A stretch of 64,000 nt of DNA from positions 1,736,001-1,800,000 of the forward strand of contig NC_009712.1 in assembly GCF_000017625.1 (NCBI RefSeq), read 5' to 3'. Below, one piece after another: positions 52,605 to 62,276 of the stretch; the stretch's first letter is position 1, and the number at the start of each line of letters is the position of its first letter. The translations under genes and the position numbers were made by a program. The notes below the pieces were generated by a model. That model saw only the letters and a list, made by a program, of their open reading frames with translations. It ran no database searches and was not told the DNA's origin. The stretch is from Methanoregula boonei 6A8. GTDB lineage: Archaea > Halobacteriota > Methanomicrobia > Methanomicrobiales > Methanospirillaceae.

Positions 52605-54793
52605 TGCCGGCCCGAAGGGAGACCCGGCAACTGACCTTTGGTGGCGGCTTTTCCCCGGCCCTGCCCCCGGTCCGCACAACCGACGGCCACATCGTTGACT
52701 GGGACCGGAACCGGATCGCCGAGCAGATCAAAAAGGAAACAAAACTTGTCGAGTCTTTTTACGGGTACGAGGGCGCAGACGACGCAACCGCACAGGAGAT
52801 CGCAAGGGAGGTCGAGCAGCGCATCCTTGCGCTCGGCCTCAAGTCACTCTCGGGCCCGCTCATCCGGGAGATCATGAATATCACGCTCCTCGAAAAAGGC
52901 ATGGTGCAGTACCGTAACGTCTGCACCCGGGTGGGAACACCTGTCTACGATGCGCACCAGATCGATGTGGGCAAGGGCTTTGAGGCCCACGACAACGCGA
53001 ACCTCCAGGAGAATGCCGAGACCAGCCACAAGAAAAAGGCGGACAAGATCTCTAAAGAACAGTACCTGCTCCAGCTCCCCCCGGAGCTTGCCGACCATCA
53101 CCTGTGCGGTGAGATGCATATCCACGATCTCGAATACTTCGGCACCCGGCCGTTCTGCCAGGACTGGGACCTGAGGTATTTCTTTTATTATGGCCTCATG
53201 CCGGACGGGAACGGGACAAAGGCTTCTGTCGCCGGCCCGGCCAAACGTGCAGAGGTCGCAATCCTCCATGCGGTAAAAGCGCTCGGGAGCGCCCAGACCA
53301 ATTTTGCCGGCGGGCAGGGTTACTACAACTTCCTCACGTTCCTCGCGCCCTACATGGAGGGCATGAGTTACGACGAGATCAAGCAGAACATGCAGATGTT
53401 TGTGTACGAGATGACCCAGATGATGGTGGCCCGGGGCGGCCAGCTCGTCTTCTCATCCGTCCAGCTCTCACCGGGCGTCCCGACGCTCTGGCAGGACAAG
53501 CCCTGCGTCTTTAAAGGAAAAATCTGGGACGGGAAAGAGGCCCCGCGCCGCACCTACGGAGAGTTTGAGCGGGAGGTCCGGCTGCTTTTCAAGGCGCTCA
53601 TGGACGTAATGATCGAGGGCGATTACTGGGGAAAGCCGTTCAACTTCCCCAAACCCGAGATCTCCATTGAGCCGGACTTCACAAAAGAGCGCGAGGAGTT
53701 CAACCGGAACCACCCGGATCTCCCGACATTCCGCGATCTTTATCTCATGACATTTGAGCTTGCCTCCAAGTTCGGGACGCCGTACTACGACAACCAGCTC
53801 CCGGCGTACCGCGGCGCAGGCAAGGGGATCTCATGCTACCAGTGTTGCGCGTACCAGTTCTCCACAGTGGCAGACAAGGACTCGGAGTTTGACAAAAAAC
53901 TCCTTTTCGAAGGTGGCCGGCATTTCTCGATGGGCTCGTGGCAGGTGGTCTCGGTCAACTGCCCGCGTGCAGCCTATAATGCGGAGGGGAAGGACGAACG
54001 GCTCTTTGCTGAACTTCGGGCGCTCATGGATGTGGCCGTCGAACTCTTCAAGATAAAACGCCGGTGGATGAATAATATCCGGGCGAGCGGGCGGATGCCG
54101 TTTGCCATGCAGCGGCCAAAGGACCCCAACACCGGTGATCGCGGGGCAATTGCCGTTGATCTCGAAGGTCTTGTGTACACGATCGGTGTCGTGGGGGTCA
54201 ACGAAATGGTCCAGCACCACACAGGCCAGCAGGTCCACGAGTCAAAGGCGGCATTCAAACTTGCCATCCGCGCCATGACCGAGATGGAACTGTATGCAAG
54301 GAAACTCTCGGCAAAGAACAACATGACCATAGCCCTTGCCCGCACCCCGGCCGAGACAACCGGCCAGCGCTTTGCGGTCGCCGATCTCATTGATAAGCGG
54401 TACCACGACATGGCGGCAAAGGTGATCAAGGGCGACCTCGATTATGCACTCAATAACCTGGGAAAGACCCGCGACCTCCCGATTTACTACACGAACGGGA
54501 CACACGTGGCACCGGGCGCCAATGTCCCGCTCACAAAAAGGATGGAGATCGAGCATGTCTTCTTCCCGATCGTGGACGGCGGAAACATCTTCCACATATG
54601 GCTCGGGGAGGCCCGGCCCGATCCGCGTGGGCTCATGGATATGGCCATGAACCTCTGCCGGAACACGCAGATCGGGTACTTCGCATTCACCCGGGATCTC
54701 ACCGTGCCGCTCCGGCAGTTCCGTGAGTTCCGGCCGGAAAAGAGGGCGGAAGGATCGTGGATGCCACCGGCAGATGTGCCGGCAAAGGCATAA
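52601..54793 (+). CDS. nrdD: class III anaerobic ribonucleotide reductase-like protein lacking the C-terminal glycyl-radical segment
   Basis: A 730-residue NrdD-family protein. Barrel motifs are present: QTNFAGGQGYYNFLTFLAPY, Cys454 in SVNCPRAAY as likely thiyl-radical cysteine, Cys186 in RPFCQDWD, and a CYQCC cluster (412-416). After NTQIGYFAFTRDLTV, where other NrdDs continue into a four-cysteine zinc site and the RVxGY glycyl-radical loop, this protein has only about 33 unrelated residues and stops. The other two forward frames downstream also show no such motif. No nrdG activase is adjacent. It should reduce ribonucleotides anaerobically if the radical domain is provided elsewhere. Confidence 0.88.
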   Translation: MMPARRETRQLTFGGGFSPALPPVRTTDGHIVDWDRNRIAEQIKKETKLVESFYGYEGADDATAQEIAREVEQRILALGLKSLSGPLIREIMNITLLEKGMVQYRNVCTRVGTPVYDAHQIDVGKGFEAHDNANLQENAETSHKKKADKISKEQYLLQLPPELADHHLCGEMHIHDLEYFGTRPFCQDWDLRYFFYYGLMPDGNGTKASVAGPAKRAEVAILHAVKALGSAQTNFAGGQGYYNFLTFLAPYMEGMSYDEIKQNMQMFVYEMTQMMVARGGQLVFSSVQLSPGVPTLWQDKPCVFKGKIWDGKEAPRRTYGEFEREVRLLFKALMDVMIEGDYWGKPFNFPKPEISIEPDFTKEREEFNRNHPDLPTFRDLYLMTFELASKFGTPYYDNQLPAYRGAGKGISCYQCCAYQFSTVADKDSEFDKKLLFEGGRHFSMGSWQVVSVNCPRAAYNAEGKDERLFAELRALMDVAVELFKIKRRWMNNIRASGRMPFAMQRPKDPNTGDRGAIAVDLEGLVYTIGVVGVNEMVQHHTGQQVHESKAAFKLAIRAMTEMELYARKLSAKNNMTIALARTPAETTGQRFAVADLIDKRYHDMAAKVIKGDLDYALNNLGKTRDLPIYYTNGTHVAPGANVPLTKRMEIEHVFFPIVDGGNIFHIWLGEARPDPRGLMDMAMNLCRNTQIGYFAFTRDLTVPLRQFREFRPEKRAEGSWMPPADVPAKA

Positions 54794-54903
54794 CTTTTTT
54801 TTGACGGGAACTTCTCTAAGGCAGGAGAGAAACGGGCTGTGCCCGCAAGACCGACCGTAAAGCGGTTGGTTAAAAAGCGCCTTCTGCCGCGAAAAAGAAA
54901 AAT

Positions 54904-55323
54904 TTACTGGTAGTCCGGTACCTTCCGGAGCGTGATGTCCATCACGCCGCGGTGCACCCGGTACGTGCTGTGGATCACATCGATTGCCTTTTCGAGCTCC
55001 ACGGGGGTCTCGCGGTCATCAACGCAGATACGGACCGCGTGCGGCTGGATGTCCGCGTAGGGGGCGTGCTTTGCCTCGGGCGGGATCGCGGCGGTGACAA
55101 AGATGTGGGTATCGGATTCCTGTACCTCGTACGGGATGTCGTCCTCGCTGTCCGGGGTTCCCCCGGTAAAGATCCCGGGCTCGCCGGGCATCTGCCGGGT
55201 TACGATGGTATACCCGATGACACGGGCGTGCTCGGCTTCGGGCATGGAGCGCACGATCTCCTCGACGATTTTCGAGAGGTTGCCAAACACTTCATCGTAG
55301 GGATTATTGGGATTGGTCTGCAT
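54904..55323 (-). CDS. Hsp20-like small heat-shock/CS-domain protein
   Basis: A 139-residue protein with a short alpha-crystallin-like domain in its C-terminal half (THIFVTAAIPPEAKHAPYAD, HAVRICVDDRETPVELEKAI, MDITLRKVP) as in small heat-shock proteins. The N-terminal half is helical and charged. Start 55323 lies 20 bases inside the end of the ArsR gene; ATG 55389 is the alternative. The coupling to a repressor suggests stress-regulated expression. Confidence 0.75.
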   Translation of the reverse strand: MQTNPNNPYDEVFGNLSKIVEEIVRSMPEAEHARVIGYTIVTRQMPGEPGIFTGGTPDSEDDIPYEVQESDTHIFVTAAIPPEAKHAPYADIQPHAVRICVDDRETPVELEKAIDVIHSTYRVHRGVMDITLRKVPDYQ

Positions 55324-55945
55324 GGACTCCTCGTAAGTGTATCCGGTTCTTTGTTCTTCCTGCAATTCCTCGTTGTACGAACTCTGCAACCACCGGCTCC
55401 AGCTCTTCTTGCGTATACCCGGTGGCCTCCCGCAGTTCTTCGGGAGTCAGGGGTTCGTGGGAGAGGGCAATTGCCACAGATAGTTCTCGTTCGCTTTTGA
55501 ATAAATCATTATGGTTGCGGGCAAGATCGGCCAGTTTCGTGTCGATGTCATGGTTGAGCTGCTCAAGATGGGTAACGAGCTGGTCGTGGGCCTGGACCAT
55601 CTTTGCAAGCATGACAACCGCCTGACGTGTCCGCTCGTTTTCCATATTTTTTCCCTCCACATCCAGCCCGATCATAGCGCTCTGCAGGCTGCGAAGGGAG
55701 ACATCCACGAGAATGTCATTTGCGAGGTAGTAGTACTTGCGCCGGCGGTCATCTGTCTGGCAGGAGAGGATCTCCTCACGCTCCATGAGCTGAAGATGCT
55801 CGATGACGGCTTTGGGTGAGATCATCAGCGTCTCCGATATCTCGGTCACAAAGCAGGGCTTCTGCCGCAGGAGGCCGATGATGCGCCGCCGGTTCCGGTT
55901 CCCGAGGATATCGAGCAACCGGGCAACTTCTGCGAGATCCTCCAT
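55304..55945 (-). CDS. ArsR-type winged-helix regulator
   Basis: A 213-residue protein with an N-terminal ArsR winged helix (~1-80: LLDILGNRNRRRIIGLLRQ, EISETLMISPKAVIEHLQLM, RRKYYYLANDI), then a coiled helical stretch and a second small helical domain (~165-210). It probably represses its own gene and the Hsp20-like gene. A TATA box TTTTATATT and a TGTTA-N6-TAACA repeat precede the start. Confidence 0.85.
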   Translation of the reverse strand: MEDLAEVARLLDILGNRNRRRIIGLLRQKPCFVTEISETLMISPKAVIEHLQLMEREEILSCQTDDRRRKYYYLANDILVDVSLRSLQSAMIGLDVEGKNMENERTRQAVVMLAKMVQAHDQLVTHLEQLNHDIDTKLADLARNHNDLFKSERELSVAIALSHEPLTPEELREATGYTQEELEPVVAEFVQRGIAGRTKNRIHLRGVHADQSQ

Positions 55946-55955
55946 GTTTACTTTA

Positions 55956-55980
55956 TGTTAGTGTTGTAACAATATAAAAT
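55956..55980 (-). promoter_or_regulatory. ArsR-Hsp20 promoter and candidate operator
   Basis: On the minus strand the TATA-like TTTTATATT (about 55973-55980) is followed by the inverted repeat TGTTA-N6-TAACA (55971-55956), then by the start codon at 55945. A repressor bound between TATA and the start would block transcription; autoregulation is inferred. Confidence 0.5.
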
Positions 55981-56099
55981 AAGATGAAGTGTGCAGTCTG
56001 ATGCGTTTCAGGCACTATCTTAAGGGTAAATGCCGGCATATCTTTCCTTTAAATTCTACTCCCGAAAACTACAATTGTTTAAAAAAAGAAGGGACCTGT

Positions 56100-56528
56100 A
56101 TGGTGGGCACCGAAGAGGCACAATTCATCACGGAAACATTTGGTAAGCCTGCCCCATTTGCCCGGCTGAAGAAAAAATTCAGGCAGTTGTTTACCAGCAG
56201 ATCGGCGATTGCCACAATGCGCAACCGGTTGATCATGGAATATAAGCAGCCGTTTGCGGACCGCATAACCATAGATTCCCTGGATTTTGAGGAGGCATGG
56301 ACCAAACGGATGATCATTGATCACTTCGACGACCGGGTCAAAACATTACCGGATGATATCATCCTGGATCTTTACGGGGATTACCTAAAAGCAGGAACGA
56401 TGAGAACCCGGTCGGGAAGAGATGCTGTTAACAATTATATCCTGCATTTCCTCGATCTCAGTTACAACCGCGATGGCTGGTTTGATAAAGAAAAAATGGG
56501 GGCAATGAACAGGAAAAAGAAATTCTGA
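56100..56528 (+). CDS. hypothetical protein
   Basis: A 142-residue basic, mostly helical protein without membrane segments or recognised motifs. It ends in NRKKKF. ATG 56100 follows a weak GGGACC site; an upstream frame adds 37 residues with odd composition, so I left it out. I do not recognise the family. It stands between the ArsR promoter and a converging lipoprotein gene. Confidence 0.5.
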   Translation: MVGTEEAQFITETFGKPAPFARLKKKFRQLFTSRSAIATMRNRLIMEYKQPFADRITIDSLDFEEAWTKRMIIDHFDDRVKTLPDDIILDLYGDYLKAGTMRTRSGRDAVNNYILHFLDLSYNRDGWFDKEKMGAMNRKKKF

Positions 56529-56586
56529 GGGGAACCTATAGAACGTTCCCGCGAAAGAAAAACAGGATCCGGTCCGGACACCCCAT

Positions 56587-57543
56587 TTAGCTCGCATTAA
56601 AGAGCAGCGCTGCCGACGGCCCGGCCATGCCTGCCTCATCGTGGCCAACACCCGGGACGATGTGATACTCCCAGTTGAGCGGGACGCCAAGCGTCGCTGC
56701 CTGTGCCTGTGCGTTTGCGTAATAGGCCTGTGCCCGGGCAAACCGGGTGCTGCCCTCTGCCTCAGCGGCCGGGAAATTTGCAAGGCTCGAATCGTTCGGG
56801 TTTGTATCGAGGCTGCCGGACATGATGATCAGTTTCCGGGAGAGAACCGTCGCAAGCTCGCTTTGTGGGAGCGGAGAATCCTCAAGGCCCAGCGGGTACG
56901 GGATTGTGTAGTCCGGCATCACATACAGGCCGGCATTTGCCGCAACCGCCCTGCTGTACCGGGCATCGGGCAGGAAGGTCACCAGCCGGTGGACGAACTG
57001 GCCACCAGCACTATGGCCGTCAAGAAGGTAGGTCGGCGTTGTTGCGCCGGTTTCGTTCTTCACGTAATCAAAAAGATGTTCAATGGCCATGTAGGTCCAG
57101 TTCGTTTTGGGCTCCCACGTAGAACCGTAGATGTACCCAAGCGGATAGAACATGTCACCGGGATAGTACTGCTGCGAAAATTCAGGAACAAGGACAATGC
57201 CTGAGTACTCGTCCGCGTACGGTACCCATGTGTCCCGCGGAGACTCGCCGGTCCGGCCGGCACCGGGCATCACGATCAAGATCGGCCCGGACTGGTTCCA
57301 CGAGGCCGGGCGGTAGCAGTAGACCGTGATCGGGCGGTCAGCATTCCCGAGCGTATCGGTAAAAACAAACTGGCTCCGTCCCACAGGAATTCCTGTCACG
57401 GGACTCCCGGAAATTCCTGATGCGGGTGAAGTGGTGATGGCAGAGGTAACAGGGCCGGCAGGGTTACCCTGCGGGGCTGACGACAGGCAGCCGCAGGTAC
57501 CGGCAGCAAGAAGGAGGATCAGGCAGAAAAGGAAGGACTTCAT
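56587..57543 (-). CDS. secreted alpha/beta-hydrolase lipoprotein
   Basis: A 318-residue protein. The N-terminal signal LILLLAAGTCGC is a lipobox-like end, followed by a Ser/Thr/Pro linker to ~55. The hydrolase domain has ILIVMPGAGRTG (oxyanion strand), LLDGHSAGGQFVHR with nucleophile Ser, and PGVGHDEAG with the catalytic His. It resembles feruloyl-esterase/PHB-depolymerase-like enzymes; substrate unknown. It should sit outside on the membrane. Confidence 0.8.
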   Translation of the reverse strand: MKSFLFCLILLLAAGTCGCLSSAPQGNPAGPVTSAITTSPASGISGSPVTGIPVGRSQFVFTDTLGNADRPITVYCYRPASWNQSGPILIVMPGAGRTGESPRDTWVPYADEYSGIVLVPEFSQQYYPGDMFYPLGYIYGSTWEPKTNWTYMAIEHLFDYVKNETGATTPTYLLDGHSAGGQFVHRLVTFLPDARYSRAVAANAGLYVMPDYTIPYPLGLEDSPLPQSELATVLSRKLIIMSGSLDTNPNDSSLANFPAAEAEGSTRFARAQAYYANAQAQAATLGVPLNWEYHIVPGVGHDEAGMAGPSAALLFNAS

Positions 57544-57702
57544 GTAATGAAGAATAGGACAGGCATATCATATAGATCGTGTTTTTACCGGCCTTTGGGA
57601 AACAATAGGGAAAAACCGCAGGTTACGGCTGCCCATTTCCACCAACACATTGCTTTGGTTTTATAAAAACCGTTAACTATCCAAAGCGCATATGGTTCCG
57701 CG

Positions 57703-57927
57703 GTGATACTTGTGGAAAGACTTGCCGTTAAATCCTGTATTCTTCGCTCCGTGGGATATGATGCCGCGCAAAAAAACATGGAGATCGAATTTTCTTCGGG
57801 ACTTGTCTTCCAGTATGCGGGTGTCCCTGCAAAAATCTACGCGGATCTCATGAGTTCTGATTCGGTTGGAAAATACTTTTCCGAGAAGGTCCGGAACCGG
57901 TTCCGGGCAAGAAAGATAGGGGCATAG
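57703..57927 (+). CDS. KTSC-domain protein
   Basis: A 74-residue protein that fits the KTSC domain: VKSCILRSVGYDAAQKNMEI, FSSGLVFQYAGVP and the terminal SVGKYFSEKVRNRF. The domain is small and of unknown role, often near nucleic-acid-related genes. Start is GTG at 57703, since the ATG at 57692 is out of frame and closes at once; a second GTG lies at 57712. A TTTATAAAAACC TATA box lies at about 57659. Confidence 0.75.
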   Translation: MILVERLAVKSCILRSVGYDAAQKNMEIEFSSGLVFQYAGVPAKIYADLMSSDSVGKYFSEKVRNRFRARKIGA

Positions 57928-58030
57928 AATCAATCGCTAAGATACGAAAATACGTTCCTTTTTCCCGGTTTTGGAATTTTTTTGTACCCGCTCCGGGTAC
58001 CGGATAAAAAAATGAATGCAAAAGAGATTG

Positions 58031-58651
58031 TTATTTCTTAAGGTGCGTGATGAACTGCTTGTTTACCGCATCCCAGTTTGTGAGGTTCCAGAACGCCTCG
58101 ATGTACTTAGCCCGGTCGTTCTTGTAATCCAGATAATACGCGTGCTCCCAGACATCGAGCACAAGCAGGATCCGGAAGCCCGGGTATACGTTCACGTTGT
58201 GCTTCTCGATCTGGTTGATCAGGAGCCGAGGGGTGGTTGTACTTGCCGTCAGTACCGCCCAGCCCGAGCCTTCCACGCTCGATGCCGCTGCGGTAAACTC
58301 CTTTTTGAACCATTCAAACGATCCGAATTCCGCATCTATGGCTTTGGCAAGTTCCCCTTCTGGCTGGCCGCCACCGCCCTTACCGGCCGGGGCAAGGTTC
58401 TCCCAGAAGATGTCATGGAGCCGGAAGCCCCCGATATGGAACGAGAGCTCCTTTAAGGTTGCCTTCTGGTCAAGGTCAGTTTTCTCTTTTCGTGCCTTGT
58501 CCAGTTTCTCGAAGATCGCGTTTGCACCGGTCACGTACGCCTGGTGATGTTTGGTATGGTGCAGGGTGAGCTGTGCTTTTGAGATGTAGGGTTCGAGCGC
58601 CGCATAATCGTACGGCAGCTTCGGGAGGGTATAGAGTTTTTCGCTGGTCAT
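58031..58651 (-). CDS. sod: superoxide dismutase (Fe/Mn type)
   Basis: A 206-residue iron/manganese SOD. The metal ligands are visible: His31 in [13 protein letters not shown], His79 in FRLHDIFW, and Asp and His in [14 protein letters not shown] near 165-170. It turns superoxide into oxygen and peroxide, protecting this anaerobe from brief oxygen exposure. ATG 58651 has a GGAA site at a suitable distance; ATG 58657 is too close. Confidence 0.95.
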   Translation of the reverse strand: MTSEKLYTLPKLPYDYAALEPYISKAQLTLHHTKHHQAYVTGANAIFEKLDKARKEKTDLDQKATLKELSFHIGGFRLHDIFWENLAPAGKGGGGQPEGELAKAIDAEFGSFEWFKKEFTAAASSVEGSGWAVLTASTTTPRLLINQIEKHNVNVYPGFRILLVLDVWEHAYYLDYKNDRAKYIEAFWNLTNWDAVNKQFITHLKK

Positions 58652-58767
58652 ATGCATCGCTTCCTTACACGAAGGGATACACGGATACTATTCCCGCCCG
58701 GCTATTTGATGGTCTGCATAGGGGCAGAAAATGGACCTTTGTGGAGAAAAGAATTCAGGAGAAAAAG

Positions 58768-60237
58768 TTACTCGAAGAGCCGGTAATTCGGCGCCTCGTC
58801 CGTGATGAGGATATTGTGCGGATGGCTCTCGGTCATGCCGGCGTTTGTGATCCGGACAAACCGGGCCTTGGTGTGCATCTCGGCAATCGTGGATGCCCCT
58901 GAATAACCCATAGCGGACTTAAGCCCCCCCACCATCTGGTAGATCACTTCGCCCACGGGCCCGACATACGGGGTCACGCCCTCCACGCCTTCGGGCACAA
59001 ACTTTGTCGCCCCGATTCCCTTCTTCTGGAAGTACCGGTCGCTGGACTGGCCCGAGCTCATGACCCCAAGCGACCCCATGCCCCGGTACTGCTTGTAACG
59101 CCGGCCCTTGATAGTGATCACCTTGCCGGGCGCTTCGTCGGTGCCGGCAAACATGCTCCCCATCATCACGGTGTCTGCGCCGGCCGCAAGCGCTTTTGCC
59201 ACGTCGCCCGAATACCGCACGCCGCCATCGGCAATCACCGGTACGCCGGCCGGGGACGCAACATCGGCTACCTGCGCAATCGCGGTGATCTGGGGGACAC
59301 CAGTTCCCGCCACGATCCGGGTTGTGCAGATCGAACCCGGGCCGATCCCGACCTTGATGCCATCAACACCGGCGTCGAGCAGGGCCTCTGCCGCGGAACT
59401 GGTAGCGATGTTTCCTGCAATCACCTCGGCATTTACGCTGCCCTTGATGTTCTTGACTGCCTCGACCACTTTCATATTATGGCCATGGGCGCAGTCCACG
59501 ACAAGCGCATCCGCACCATGGGAATCAAGAAGGGTTGCCCGGGTAAAATCAAAGGGCCCGACCGCGGCAGCAACCCGCAGGTTGCCTTTCCTGTCCCGGG
59601 TTGCCTTGGGGTACTGGCGCTTTTCCAGGATGTCCTGCATGGTAATAATCCCGGTCAGCCGGCCGATTTTATCGGCTACCGGCAGCCGTTCGACCTTGTT
59701 TGTGTACATCACTTCAAGCGCTTTTTCTGGCGTGATGTCTTCGCTTGCCGTGATCGGCTTTTTGGTCATGATAGTCCGGATGCTCTCTTCACCGCACCGG
59801 GAAACGATTGCCCGCACGTCCCGGCGTGAGACAATCCCGATGATCTTCCCCTTCCCCACAACAGGAAGGCCACCGATACTGTACTGGTTCATCAGTTTCT
59901 CGGCATCGGAAACCGTGGCCGTATCCTCCACAAAAAGCACGTCGCGCTCGATGAGCTCCTCGGCCTGCTTGACCACATTGACTTCCTGGACCTCATGCTC
60001 GGCGGTCATGTTCCGGTGGATCACGCCGATCCCGCCTTCACGGGCAAGCGCGATTGCCATCATCGCCTCGGTCACCGTATCCATCGCGGAAGAGACTAAC
60101 GGAATATTGAGCCCGATATTTTTGGAAAACCGGCTCCTGGTATCAGTCTCGGCCGGTTCGATCCATGATTCGCGGGGTTCAAGCAGCACATCATCGAACG
60201 TGAGAGAGAGGGGAACATCCAGTTTGTTTTGAAACAT
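58768..60237 (-). CDS. guaB: IMP dehydrogenase
   Basis: A 489-residue IMPDH. It oxidises IMP to XMP in GTP synthesis. The barrel begins [10 protein letters not shown], two CBS domains (~90-205) are inserted, the catalytic cysteine is in [11 protein letters not shown] near 300, and the flap ends in [11 protein letters not shown]. Length is standard. It starts 16 bases after the mfnB stop, with an AGGTGT site, so the two are probably cotranscribed. Confidence 0.97.
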   Translation of the reverse strand: MFQNKLDVPLSLTFDDVLLEPRESWIEPAETDTRSRFSKNIGLNIPLVSSAMDTVTEAMMAIALAREGGIGVIHRNMTAEHEVQEVNVVKQAEELIERDVLFVEDTATVSDAEKLMNQYSIGGLPVVGKGKIIGIVSRRDVRAIVSRCGEESIRTIMTKKPITASEDITPEKALEVMYTNKVERLPVADKIGRLTGIITMQDILEKRQYPKATRDRKGNLRVAAAVGPFDFTRATLLDSHGADALVVDCAHGHNMKVVEAVKNIKGSVNAEVIAGNIATSSAAEALLDAGVDGIKVGIGPGSICTTRIVAGTGVPQITAIAQVADVASPAGVPVIADGGVRYSGDVAKALAAGADTVMMGSMFAGTDEAPGKVITIKGRRYKQYRGMGSLGVMSSGQSSDRYFQKKGIGATKFVPEGVEGVTPYVGPVGEVIYQMVGGLKSAMGYSGASTIAEMHTKARFVRITNAGMTESHPHNILITDEAPNYRLFE

Positions 60238-60253
60238 TACACACCTGTTTTTG

Positions 60254-60940
60254 TTAATGGATCCGGGCAAGGGCGGTCTTTACGAGATCCTCCCGGATAG
60301 TCGCGTTCCGGTCGCCGCCGCAGACCATGCCCCGGACGCCGATGATCTCCGGGTTGATCCGTTTGAGGGCGTCGATGTCGGCAAAGACAAGCGAGCCGGC
60401 AAGAGCGGTGCCAATCCCCAGCTCCCGGTTTTGTTTCGTGAACCGTGCAAGGGTTGTCTCGTCCATGAAGGAGAAGGTGCTCCGCCCGTCTTTTATCCCT
60501 GTGTCCACCATGGCATAGTCGGCTCCGCATGCGGCGGCAAGGGGGGCAATCTCGAACGGGGAGATCGATCCCATCCGTTCGTAATCGGAATACCCGGCAA
60601 TTACCACGAATTTTTCGGGAAACTCGTCCTTTACGGCTTTTGTCACTGCCTCGATCACTTCGCGGGCCTTGTCCTTCCCGGAAAACGCAAGACCGATCTT
60701 CACATAGTCAGCTCCTGCGCAGGCAGCCCCGTATGCCGCAAGTGCAGCGCCACCCGGTTTGTGCGGGAAATCGCCAATCGCTGCACTCACGGGTTTGTTT
60801 GCAAACGATTTGATCTCCCGTATCACCCAGGGAAAGTTGGCACCAAGCGAGCCCTCGGAGGGTTTTTTGACATCGATAATATCTGCAGCGACAGAAGAGT
60901 GAGCCTCGGAAATAGAGCTGGGGCTGACCAACAATTGCAT
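60254..60940 (-). CDS. mfnB: (5-formylfuran-3-yl)methyl phosphate synthase MfnB
   Basis: A 228-residue TIM-barrel enzyme (formerly DUF556). It makes the furan precursor of methanofuran from two glyceraldehyde-3-phosphates. DVKKPSEGSLGA with the catalytic lysine (25-26), a VKIGLAF lysine strand and TGIKDGRSTF are the conserved active-site pieces. It starts 47 bases from the divergent HisA-like gene, and guaB follows. Confidence 0.92.
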   Translation of the reverse strand: MQLLVSPSSISEAHSSVAADIIDVKKPSEGSLGANFPWVIREIKSFANKPVSAAIGDFPHKPGGAALAAYGAACAGADYVKIGLAFSGKDKAREVIEAVTKAVKDEFPEKFVVIAGYSDYERMGSISPFEIAPLAAACGADYAMVDTGIKDGRSTFSFMDETTLARFTKQNRELGIGTALAGSLVFADIDALKRINPEIIGVRGMVCGGDRNATIREDLVKTALARIH

Positions 60941-60987
60941 AAGCTTTAATGATCTTTTATCCTAATAGTGGTTTTGGGCAGGCGACG

Positions 60988-61665
60988 ATGGAACTGGTGC
61001 TCGCGCTGGATTTGCAGCATAATATGGTTGTACACGGAAAATCCGGGCAGCGTGCGACCTACAAACCGCTGGACTGGGGGCTTTCCCCGACGGCGGAACC
61101 GATCGGTTTTGTAAAAGCGACAGCACCGAAATTCCTCTATATCGCCGATCTCGACCGGATCGAAGGGAAAGGAAACCATGATGCCCTGATACGGGGCTGT
61201 GCCGATCTTGTCGAGCGCTGTTACGTGGATCGGGGAGTGCAGACACCGTCAGACCTGCTAACCGGCCCGCATCTCAAAAATATTATCGGCACCGAGACCA
61301 GTCTTGCCAAGCTCTCGCAGTACCACGGAGGGTACCTGAGCATTGATGTGATGAACGGGAAGGTGATCCCAACCGGAGATTCCCCCGAATCCGTGCTTCG
61401 GGAGGCACGCGGCTGGGATTTTGAGGGCTGCATTCTTCTCAATCTCGGATTTGTGGGAACGGAGAACGGTATTGGGGAAGGGACCGGGCCGCTTGCCGCA
61501 TGGCGCTCCGCGTACCCGGGCCGGCTCCTGTATGGAGGCGGAGTTGCCTCACCTGCCGATCTTGATACGATAAAAAATGCCGGCTTTGACGGGGCCATTA
61601 TCGCAACGGCACTTCACAAGGGGGCTGTGCCGGCCGAAGCAATCCGGAGGGGCACATGGTCCTAG
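60988..61665 (+). CDS. HisA-related TIM-barrel protein (COG1411 type)
   Basis: A 225-residue barrel related to HisA/HisF (VLALDLQHNMVVHGKSGQR, LYIADLDRIEGKGNHD, LYGGGVASPADLD and AIIATALHKG phosphate loop). HisA itself is shorter on the metabolite loops. The methanogen group has no proven role. The divergent mfnB hints at C1-cofactor biosynthesis, but this is only context. ATG 60988 begins the homology. Confidence 0.8.
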   Translation: MELVLALDLQHNMVVHGKSGQRATYKPLDWGLSPTAEPIGFVKATAPKFLYIADLDRIEGKGNHDALIRGCADLVERCYVDRGVQTPSDLLTGPHLKNIIGTETSLAKLSQYHGGYLSIDVMNGKVIPTGDSPESVLREARGWDFEGCILLNLGFVGTENGIGEGTGPLAAWRSAYPGRLLYGGGVASPADLDTIKNAGFDGAIIATALHKGAVPAEAIRRGTWS

Positions 61666-62276
61666 TCACACTCGAAGGGATCGACGGATCGGGAAAGAGC
61701 ACGCTGCTTGCAGCCCTTAAGGAATCACTCGAAGATCTCTCGCCGGTCTTTACCCGTGAGCCGGGGGCCACGTGGGTGGGAGATTCTGTGAGACGGGCAA
61801 TTGCCGAACAGATCGATCCGGTCTGCGAGGCAACGCTCTTTGTCGCTGACCATGCAGCCCACCTTGCAACGGTCGTGCGCCCGGCGCTTGCGGAACATAA
61901 ACTCGTGATCTCGGACCGATATTCTGACAGCCGGTTCGCGTACCAGGCAGTCACGCTCGAAGGCGTTATCCCGGAACCGGAGCGCTGGCTCCGGGCAATG
62001 CATGACGGGTGGTCCATTGTCCCGGACAAGACCTTCCTTCTTGCCATCCCGATCGATGACGCGCTCGCCCGGCTCTCGAAAAAGAGCGGGCGGGAACACT
62101 TCGAGCGGCGCGACGTGCTGGAGAAAGTCCAGAACCGGTACATGGAGTTTGCCCGGGCGGAACCGGATCGGTTTGTGATTGTAGATTCCATGCTGGACAA
62201 GGATGCAGTCGCGGAATTTGTCGCGGGTGCGATCCGGCAGGTTGTGGCGGAGGGGAAGAAGAGGAGGAGGAAATAA
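61656..62276 (+). CDS. tmk: thymidylate kinase
   Basis: A 206-residue P-loop kinase. GIDGSGKST (8-16) is Walker A, EPGATWVGD is the substrate-binding region, and SDRYSDSRFAYQ the conserved DR(Y/H) segment; FERRDVLEKVQNRY is the lid-following part. It phosphorylates dTMP to dTDP. It overlaps the HisA-like gene by ten bases. It ends in a basic KKRRRK tail. Confidence 0.93.
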   Translation: MVLVTLEGIDGSGKSTLLAALKESLEDLSPVFTREPGATWVGDSVRRAIAEQIDPVCEATLFVADHAAHLATVVRPALAEHKLVISDRYSDSRFAYQAVTLEGVIPEPERWLRAMHDGWSIVPDKTFLLAIPIDDALARLSKKSGREHFERRDVLEKVQNRYMEFARAEPDRFVIVDSMLDKDAVAEFVAGAIRQVVAEGKKRRRK

